From contig CM051456.1 of assembly GCA_028274465.1 (NCBI GenBank), positions 46,436,870-46,500,869 on the forward strand: a DNA stretch of 64,000 nucleotides, read 5' to 3'. Each line of letters opens with the position of its first letter. Position 1 is the stretch's first letter. Below, piece by piece: positions 57,391 through 64,000 of this stretch. Made by a program: the position numbers and the translations under genes. Under the pieces are notes generated by a model that saw only the letters and a program-made list of their open reading frames with translations, did not search any database and was not told the origin of the DNA. This stretch comes from Plantago ovata (lineage: Eukaryota; Streptophyta; Magnoliopsida; Lamiales; Plantaginaceae).

Positions 57391-58956
57391 GAGGCCTCGA
57401 GCAATCTCAATACCTTACATCTAGCGTACTCAGCCGACCGAGTATCACATCTTATTTCCTCATTTTCTTACTGCTAGGGACTAGCTTTAAATTCATGAGG
57501 GGGGATGGGATTCAAGTGAACTACTGTTGTCAGTTTGGAGCTTGGCATTGATAGGATGAGTACAGTACCTTGCATGATTATACGTTTGCATTTGCACCTG
57601 CACGTTTACAGCTTTCGTAGTATTTAGTTGCATACACTACATTCATCCTAGGATAGTCTTGCATGTTTTTTGTGGAGTTTACTGCCAAATTTTTTGAACT
57701 TTTTTATTGGGTAGATTAACTAATTATGACATTAATCATATGCTTCATCTCTATGAATTTGTTTGAGGTTTTTCTCGCTTGGCTTGTCACATTTATGTAT
57801 TGCACTTAGTTAAGCTTGGTAGTCTCGATATCACTTAGTGGTGTTTTCTCTACTTCGGTTCACGAAGGCCTTTATAATAGGATGATGCATGTTAGGATCT
57901 TATGGTTGTTTTCCCGAGTAATTATGGACCTAAGAGGCAACAAGTCTTCACCTTACTTTGAAATTGCTAAATTCCTATGAAGGAGGTAGTGTGAGATTGT
58001 GTGATCCTTTGTTTACAACCTATTCTTTCGAATAGGTTTGGGGAGGGGGTTACGCTATCATTAGACTTGTCTTTTCAATTTTTAGAGTGTGATGTGAGTT
58101 TATTTTCCTTTTTTCGTAAATTTTATACTCCAACCTATTCTTTCGAATAGGTTTGGGTAGGTCTTTGTGTGTCATTTTTTGTTTCTTTTTCGTTGTGCTA
58201 CTGCTGGTTAAAAAAAAACAAAAATCGAAAAAAAAAAAAAGAAAAGAAAAGAATTCCAGAAAAAAAAGAGAAAAAGACTGGAAAAGAAAAAAAAAAGAAA
58301 AAAAAGAAAAGACCCCAAAAAAAAGCAAGGAAGGGTCCAAAAAAGAGTCAAAAAGCAGTTTAGCAAAGTGTTGTGTCTCATTTTTCAATTCTTGTAATGT
58401 TCGTAATCGAGTTGTATTTTCTGTCTTTTATTTTGTTTGAGTGTCATCTGTTCTAGACCACCCTCGTCCTGCCATTCAGGAAGTGGTTAATAGCGTAAGG
58501 CTTTGCTTGACAGATGAGTATAATAGGGGAGTGTTATCTTTTTTAGGGAAACCCTTCTCCGTTTGATGAGAGCCAGTATTCGTTCGACCTCTTTGAGGAA
58601 AAGTCTTAACTTGGTGAACAGTAGTAAATCCTCAGTTTCATAGGCACGGGACAACCATTCGTATTTTAGCATGCTTCATTACGTCGTCACTGACTAGGTC
58701 CAGGTAGAGAATGTTACGAAAGACTATCTTGTTTGACATAAGTGCTTATGTGAATGTGTATGAGTCAATCGAGGCATTCTTCAACCTATATTCATGATTA
58801 TTATTTGTATGGTTTTTGTTCATATGTTTTTTGATAGATTCAATAGATTAGTTTATTTCATTTGGCATGAGACTCCATTTTTTGTGTTGCATTGTTTTTT
58901 GCATTAGAGTCTAGCTTAGTTGCTTGAGGACAAGCAAAGGTTCGGTTTGGGGAATT
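57391..58956 (+). other. GA4 3' non-coding region
   Basis: Twin stems at 58017 and 58132, A/G-rich tract 58209-58365 with GACCC...GGGTC, the TTGCTTG-AGGA-CAAGCAA stem near 58919-58936, and the polypurine tract before 58957. No gene. Confidence 0.82.
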
Positions 58957-60129
58957 TGATGAACGTGTATTTTACACTTTCATTCGAGTCTTTTTTCACC
59001 AATTTAGCTATCGTCTATGTTAATTTAGCTATATTTTAGTGCATTTTATTAGAATAGTGTCACGTTTCACTTTAGTTTGTATTTTACAGGTTTTGGGTGA
59101 AAAACGAGGTTTTCCGGGCAATTATATTGAAGAAAACGAAGAATTGGTGTTCCAAAGGCATTTTTGGAGTATCTAGAAGATTCTGGATAGGATTTGAAGT
59201 CTAGGGGTCGAGTCTGAAGGCTAAAAGGTCACTAGAAGGCAAAAACCGAGTCCGAAAAGGAAAAGCAATCCAAAAACGCGTCGAAAACGCGTCAAAGGCC
59301 GGCTGGAGGTCCCGGGCGACTCGCCCGGGACGTGGAGCAGTTCGCCCCACACCAGGCGATTCGCTCGGTGTGTGGGGCGACTCGCCCCACACCTTCCGAA
59401 CCCCTATATATAGTTTCTCAGTTTTCTCCGTTTTTTCATACTTCCTCAGACCTTTTCTCTCACCTTTCTCATTAGTTTTAGGTAGGAATTCTCCAGAGCC
59501 TGTTCTGGGGATTCTTAGGAGACACTTTTTCTTATCGTTTTGGAGCTTGTAAGATCGCGATTCTTCGGAGATTGACAACCTTCGGTAACATTGTATCTTA
59601 CAGTTTTTCTATTCATATTTATTTATCTTTCAACATGTTTTCATTCAATCTTGCTATGATTTTTGTTGATTGCATGTCATCTATGAGTAGCTAAATTTAT
59701 CGTTGGTGATAGTATGTGATTTCTTAGCGAAGGGTTGATAATTATGCTGATGGCGATAAAGCGAATCAGACTTTGAGTTATTGCTTTATTTCTTTGATCT
59801 ATCTAAAACCTCTATCTTCGTAGTGTTGAATAATAACGGAACACAATTGGACAATTCATTGATCAAAGATCTCTATGCAAAACGATCGGGTACTTCATGC
59901 ATGATTATACTATCACTAACTTCCATTATCTGATAAGAAAAACCTTTGCTAAGTCGTTTGTTGATTTTATAGTTTAAGTTAGATTAGATAAAGTTAGTTA
60001 TAGTCCTTAGAGATCGACACTCGAGGTTATTTTACTGCTGCACTACGGTTTTCGTTGTAGTTGTGAATTGCCTTTGGCTAAATACGAATTTATTTGATTA
60101 ATTAGAATCTGACAAATTCCGGTTCATCA
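58957..60129 (+). repeat. GA4 3' LTR (family A)
   Basis: 1173 bp. Palindrome block 59312-59392 has about four modules against two in the 5' LTR; TATATATA at 59405-59412. Ends GGTTCATCA. Confidence 0.92.
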
Positions 60130-60134
60130 AGCTC

Positions 60135-62020
60135 TTGGTGCTTGCTTTAGACCATATAAAGCTTTCTGAAGCTTGTATACCATCTTGGTTTCTTAGGGAA
60201 GTTCAAAGCCGGGGGGTTGTTCTAAGTAGACTTCTTAAGCAAGTTCACCATTCAAGAATGCCCTTTTAACATCCATGTGGTAAACAATGAAGTCATTATG
60301 AGCAGCAAAGGCCAAGAAAAGCCTAATTGCATCCAATCTTGCAACTGGTGCATAAGACTCATCATAGTCCAATCCTTCAGTCTGACAGTAACCTTGAGCA
60401 ACTAAACGTGCTTTGTTTCTTGTTACTTCACCAGACTCACTCAGCTTGTTTCTGAACACCCACTTTGTACCAATAGATTTCTTGCCTTCAGCAAGAGGTA
60501 CAAGTTTCCAGACTTTGTTCCTTTCAAATTGATCCAATTCTTCTTGCATTGCCTTGATGCATTCAGAATGCTTTAAAGCTTCTTCTATGGTCTTGGGTTC
60601 AATTTCTGAAACAAAGCAAGAGAACAATGATTCTACTTCTACGACATTTGCTTCTTCAGCAAGTCCATGAGTAGCAGAAACTTTGGATCTAGTCACTTGG
60701 CGTTTATCAATATCACCAATCATATCCGTAGAGGGATGATCTCTAATCGATTTGTTAACATGCTTTCTGCTCGTTGGATCTGGATATGTTTGCTCATCAG
60801 CATGTGACTCTTCAGCATGTACTTGTTTAGTACTACTGGTATTTTGTGTCTCTGCTGAGATTGGTTCATCAGCAACTGCTTGTTCAGCATTGCTAGATTG
60901 TGGTAACTCATCAGCAGGCACGAAAGGTTGCGTAGTTTCAGCAACTTCCGGAGCAACTACGTCTTTTGCTGGAAATTCTTTGTCGTAAACTATATTTATC
61001 TTGTCATGACTTGGGAGAGGAGAGTCAATGTCAGAATCATCATTTAGTTCAATTGACTTGATTTGCCTAGCATTAGATTCAGTTCTTTGCTCATGTATGA
61101 TTAGCTTTTTCATACATTCTGATATTTCTTCTTCAGCAGGCACTCCTTGTGTCTTTTCGTAGAATACAACATGCACTGATTCTTCGATCTTTTGTGCCTT
61201 TTTGTTGTAAACTCTATAAGCTTTACTATGCAAGGAGTAACCAAGAAATATCGCTTCGTCTGTCTTTGGTTGAAATGTTCTTAAGTATTCTCTACCGTTA
61301 TTAAGAACGAAACACTTACAAGCAAATACTCTTAGATGAGTGATATTAGGAGGTCTTCCAACAAACAACTCATATGGTGTTTTGTTGTATTCCTTAGTAA
61401 TCAGACATCTGTTTTGAGTGTAACAGGCGGTTTTAATCGCTTCAACCCAGTAAGCCTCACTTATTTCAGTGTCAGCAAGCATTGTTCTTGCGGCTTCTTT
61501 TAGGGTACGATTCTTCCGTTCAGCAACACTGTTTTGTTGTGGTGTCCTTACTGAGGATAACTAATGTTGTATGCCTTTTGAAGTGCAATACTCAGTTATG
61601 TACTAGTTTACAAACTCAGTACCATGGTCTGTTCTTATGACTTTTACCTTGTCATTTTTCATGACTTCAAGCTTATTCAGCAAGTTAGGTATTTCAGTCC
61701 TTGTTTCAGATTTGTCCTTGATAAATACTACCCAAGTGAATCTTGAATAGTCATCTACCACCACTAGACCATACTTCTTACCAGCATTGCTTGTTGAAGA
61801 AGATTCAAACAAGTCCATGTGCAAGAGTTGTAAAGGTTTTGTAGTTGATGGTACTGCCTTGTTCTTAAAAGAAGATTTGGTTTGCTTTCCTTGCTGACAT
61901 GCATTGCAAACACCATCCTTCTTAAAAGTAACCGTAGGTAATCCAACTACAAGTGCCTTTTTAGACAACTTATTCAGCGTCTTGAAGTTTAGATGACTTG
62001 TTCGTTAATGCCATTGTTAG
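60135..62020 (-). pseudogene. C3 integrase and reverse transcriptase start
   Basis: Minus strand from the T2 junction: zinc-binding region (VCNACQQGKQTKSSF, near 61870-61915), integrase core HMDLFESSSTSNAGKKYG, VVDDYSRFTWVVFIKDKSE and RTDHGTEFVN (about 61603-61840), the copia C-terminal region with [20 protein letters not shown] (near 61310-61390), a long variable hinge, then the RT start ([52 protein letters not shown]). T2 interrupts it at 62020 and GA4 at 60130. A few breaks. Confidence 0.87.
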
Positions 62021-62728
62021 TGTTGAAATATGTCAAGTACGCATGTACGAACTGGAGCGGTCTAAGAGCGCGACAAAGCATCATAGGCCGTCCGTCAAGG
62101 GGCACGACCACACCCAAGTATGTCACTAAGGTGTGGACCGACCATCACTGGGAGGACAACCCTCAAAATAAGCTCATTACAAGGACAAAACAGCCATATG
62201 GCTCGAGGAGCAACTTACGTCAAGGTAACGCTCTTTGAGAAAAACTGGACAGGATGCTACTCGCACCACGTACGAACAAGTAAGGCACGAAGACCCTAAG
62301 CGACCACCCATGGTTGCTCCCTTGGGCCAAGGCCCATGGACCTCACTAATGGGCCTGGGCCGAGGAAGGCTTCAATCCCAGTCGTACACGTGTCGTGATC
62401 CTACGCGACCGGAAGATGAAAGGGCACGAGTATATAAAGGCCTCATTTACTCCTCAATAGTAAGCATTAACACCCTTCAACCACCACATTTACTACTCGT
62501 ACTAGGGAAGCCTCACAACTCCCTACTCGTAAAGTCGCTTCTTCGGTCTGATACCTTACAGACCGGGTAAGAGACACTAACCCCCCCCTCTAGTCTATTT
62601 CAGGTACGAGGAAACTACTAGAAGGCTCACTTCCTATCTTAGAGGAACAATACAAGAAGAAGAACTAGAATGACTTAGATTAGCGACTTATTGCGAACTT
62701 AGAAAGAAACACAAATTACCCTTCAACA
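62021..62728 (+). repeat. T2 5' LTR
   Basis: 708 bp, TGTTGAAATATGTC ... CCTTCAACA, with TATATAAA at 62431-62438 and a C-run followed by TCTAGTCT in its downstream part (62581-62597). The right edge is set by the primer-site-like TGGCGTTGTCTGG; I cannot assign the tRNA. Confidence 0.78.
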
Positions 62729-62778
62729 TTTGGCGTTGTCTGGTCGAGCCATCACCCTCCTCGTGACCCTTCACGACT

Positions 62779-64000
62779 ATGCCTCCCAGAAGAAGCAACC
62801 GTCTTGCTAATGCACCACCCAGGAATCCTCCTCGACCTAGAGGCCGTCCCTCTAGTAACGGTCGCGGAGGAGGAACGGATGGTGCTCCGAGGGCACCAAG
62901 AAACAATAATGTTGCAAGGAATCGATATTACACGGATGGGGCGTTTACTAATGTCACCAACTCCCAAAATGAAAGGTCGGGAGAAAACAACCCGCAAGGA
63001 ATCCCGGTAGGAAATGCCTATGGAGCGTTGAGTGTCCCGAACAATACCGAGCCTAGGGGGCAGACTCCTCCAATAGCAATCAATCAACCCCTCGTAGCAG
63101 GGAACCCTCCTCAACCGGCCGCATTGACCTTCACCCTTCCTGATGGACGTGTAGTCCGACCATCAGACTTCGGGATGGGCGAAGCTCAATACGGTCTGTT
63201 TCTTCTCACCCTACAAGGATACGTAGGGGGCAATGAGGTTGTTAGGGTTAATGCCGAGATGCAAACTCAAGGAGCACAACCAGCGCCGGTGCAAGAGCAA
63301 CCTCGTGAAACCCCGGTCGCTCCTCGTCAGTCCCAAGGAAGAGCGCCAGTTTCACAAGATGAGGCACATTCGAGAGCCAACACGAGGCCGATCCAATCTC
63401 GACTTGGACCATCAAGAGTTCAATCGAGGTTAGGACCCCAAGGTGCCCCGGATGACTTGAGGGATTTGATTGATAGAAGGATACGGGCATCGTTGCAAAA
63501 TGTAGCTCAACAAGAAAATAGAGCTCAGGTGGTCGCTACACCACCCACTCTCCCCAATCAAGTTACGCCCAACCAAATAACTCTTCAAAACCAACAAGAA
63601 GCGGTGGCGGAGAATCAAGCGTTGAGAACAGTAGTTGAGGTAACCCCCTTGATCGACCCAATCACGGGGAGGAGGCTCACTCTAGAGGAACTCAACGCGA
63701 GGAAATCCGCACTTGATGCTCAGATAGAGACTCTACGAGGAACTGTCCAAGAGAAAGAGCAAGACCAAGATCCGAGCCCTTTGTGCGACGAGATTAGAAG
63801 CCACCAGGCCAAAATCGAAAGAGGGTTCCCCACCTTCGAAAGCTATGATGGAACAAGTTGTCCGAAGGACTACTTGGTAAGATTTGGCACTAAACTTGAC
63901 GCTTACGGTCATGATTCAAAGACCAAAGCACTCCTCTTCCCGGCTAACCTCTCCGGAGAAGCCATGAAGTGGTGGTCGCGCCTCCCTCACCGATCCATCA
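62779..64000 (+). CDS. T2 gag, runs off the window
   Basis: Open frame of at least 407 codons from ATG 62779 (MPPRRSNRLANAPPRNPPRP). The first 340 residues are disordered: Pro/Arg/Gly-rich, then Gln-rich with a short coiled segment (ITLQNQQEAVAENQALRTVV). The gag domain begins near residue 350 (FPTFESYDGTSCPKDYLVRF) and reaches LSGEAMKWWSRLPHRSI at the window end, the pattern of Tat/Ogre-type gypsy gag. The start lies about 50 bases after the LTR. Knuckle, protease and polymerase would be further right. Confidence 0.82.
   Translation, partial: MPPRRSNRLANAPPRNPPRPRGRPSSNGRGGGTDGAPRAPRNNNVARNRYYTDGAFTNVTNSQNERSGENNPQGIPVGNAYGALSVPNNTEPRGQTPPIAINQPLVAGNPPQPAALTFTLPDGRVVRPSDFGMGEAQYGLFLLTLQGYVGGNEVVRVNAEMQTQGAQPAPVQEQPRETPVAPRQSQGRAPVSQDEAHSRANTRPIQSRLGPSRVQSRLGPQGAPDDLRDLIDRRIRASLQNVAQQENRAQVVATPPTLPNQVTPNQITLQNQQEAVAENQALRTVVEVTPLIDPITGRRLTLEELNARKSALDAQIETLRGTVQEKEQDQDPSPLCDEIRSHQAKIERGFPTFESYDGTSCPKDYLVRFGTKLDAYGHDSKTKALLFPANLSGEAMKWWSRLPHRSI

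Larger units (their letters stand above)
50410..60129 (+). mobile_element. GA4: family A element in C3
   Basis: 9.7 kb including sC. 5' LTR, tRNA-Asp primer site, gag-protease, hairpin, palindrome block, candidate intron, decayed ORF2, 3' non-coding region, 3' LTR. Duplication AGCTC (50405-50409, 60130-60134). LTRs about 3% different by eye plus indels, suggesting an age of the order of a million years. Gag-protease has few breaks; ORF2 is more decayed. No polymerase. Confidence 0.93.
29850..62020 (-). mobile_element. C3: Sirevirus-like copia element, split by GA3 and GA4
   Basis: Minus-strand element. From its 3' end: 3' LTR (29850-31341), polypurine tract, env-position gene (31694-36395 and 47921-48591, split by GA3), spacer, reverse transcriptase/RNase H (49337-50409, and 60135 onward, split by GA4), and integrase (to about 62020), where T2 inserted. 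Its gag and 5' LTR lie right of T2 outside the window. Order pol then extra gene is the Sirevirus plan. It inserted in the GA2 3' LTR. The coding parts have several breaks. Confidence 0.88.
62021..64000 (+). mobile_element. T2: gypsy element (Tat-like), 5' part
   Basis: 5' LTR (62021-62728) with 7-bp inverted ends TGTTGAA/TTCAACA, a primer-site region starting TTTGGCGTTGTC, a short leader and an open gag running off the window end. Left flank GTTAG (62016-62020) should recur after its 3' LTR. Lineage is inferred from gag style. No break seen in the visible part. Confidence 0.82.

Overview
The window is plant intergenic DNA built almost wholly of LTR retrotransposons inserted into one another. 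No host gene, tRNA or rRNA gene was found. The evidence for a flowering plant is the mix of families: Athila-like and Tat-like Ty3/gypsy elements (primer sites matching tRNA-Asp), Sirevirus-like and other Ty1/copia elements (primer sites matching initiator tRNA-Met), and 1-2 kb LTRs with 5-bp target duplications. I cannot name the species.

Names used here: GA1-GA4 = Athila-like family A (+ strand, LTRs TGATGAAC...GTTCATCA); GB1 = related family B (+); C1 = a Ty1/copia element (-); C2 and C3 = Sirevirus-like copia elements (-); T1 and T2 = other gypsy elements; sA, sB, sC = solo LTRs; fB = an LTR fragment.

Layout: GA1 3' part (1-4385); C1 5' part (4386-9900); fB (9901-10106); C2 5' part (10107-13848); T1 remnant (13849-14681); GA2 (14682-29849) carrying GB1 (18519-27635, duplication GTTTC); C3 (29850-62020). 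C3 carries GA3 (36396-47915, duplication CTTGG; itself holding sB 36877-38249, CTATT, and sA 43787-45048, CATGT) and GA4 (50410-60129, duplication AGCTC; holding sC 53799-55351, ATGTT). C3 is cut at its right by T2 (62021 to the window end). T1 is the innermost host; insertion order runs outward from it on both sides, to about five levels.

Families A and B have an unusual plan: LTR, tRNA-Asp primer site, one gag-protease frame, a conserved hairpin just after it, a block of GC-rich palindromes, a candidate intron, a second gene (ORF2) with the plant-transposon-protein type domain, a long structured 3' region (twin hairpins, A-rich tract, hairpin at the polypurine tract) and the 3' LTR. No reverse transcriptase, RNase H or integrase is seen in any of them, so they look non-autonomous. 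GA1 and GA2 lack ORF2. GA3 gag-protease and GB1 ORF2 are open along their length. The copia element C3 has a different gene in the env position, but its N-terminal part resembles ORF2 of the gypsy elements.

The signals I rate highest: family-specific palindromes shared by the LTR and the internal block of the same element; two stem-loops (after protease, and before the polypurine tract) with compensatory base changes between families; the gag-protease-ORF2 plan without polymerase; the shared env-position domain; and three short candidate introns in C3. All LTR ages are rough, from differences counted by eye.
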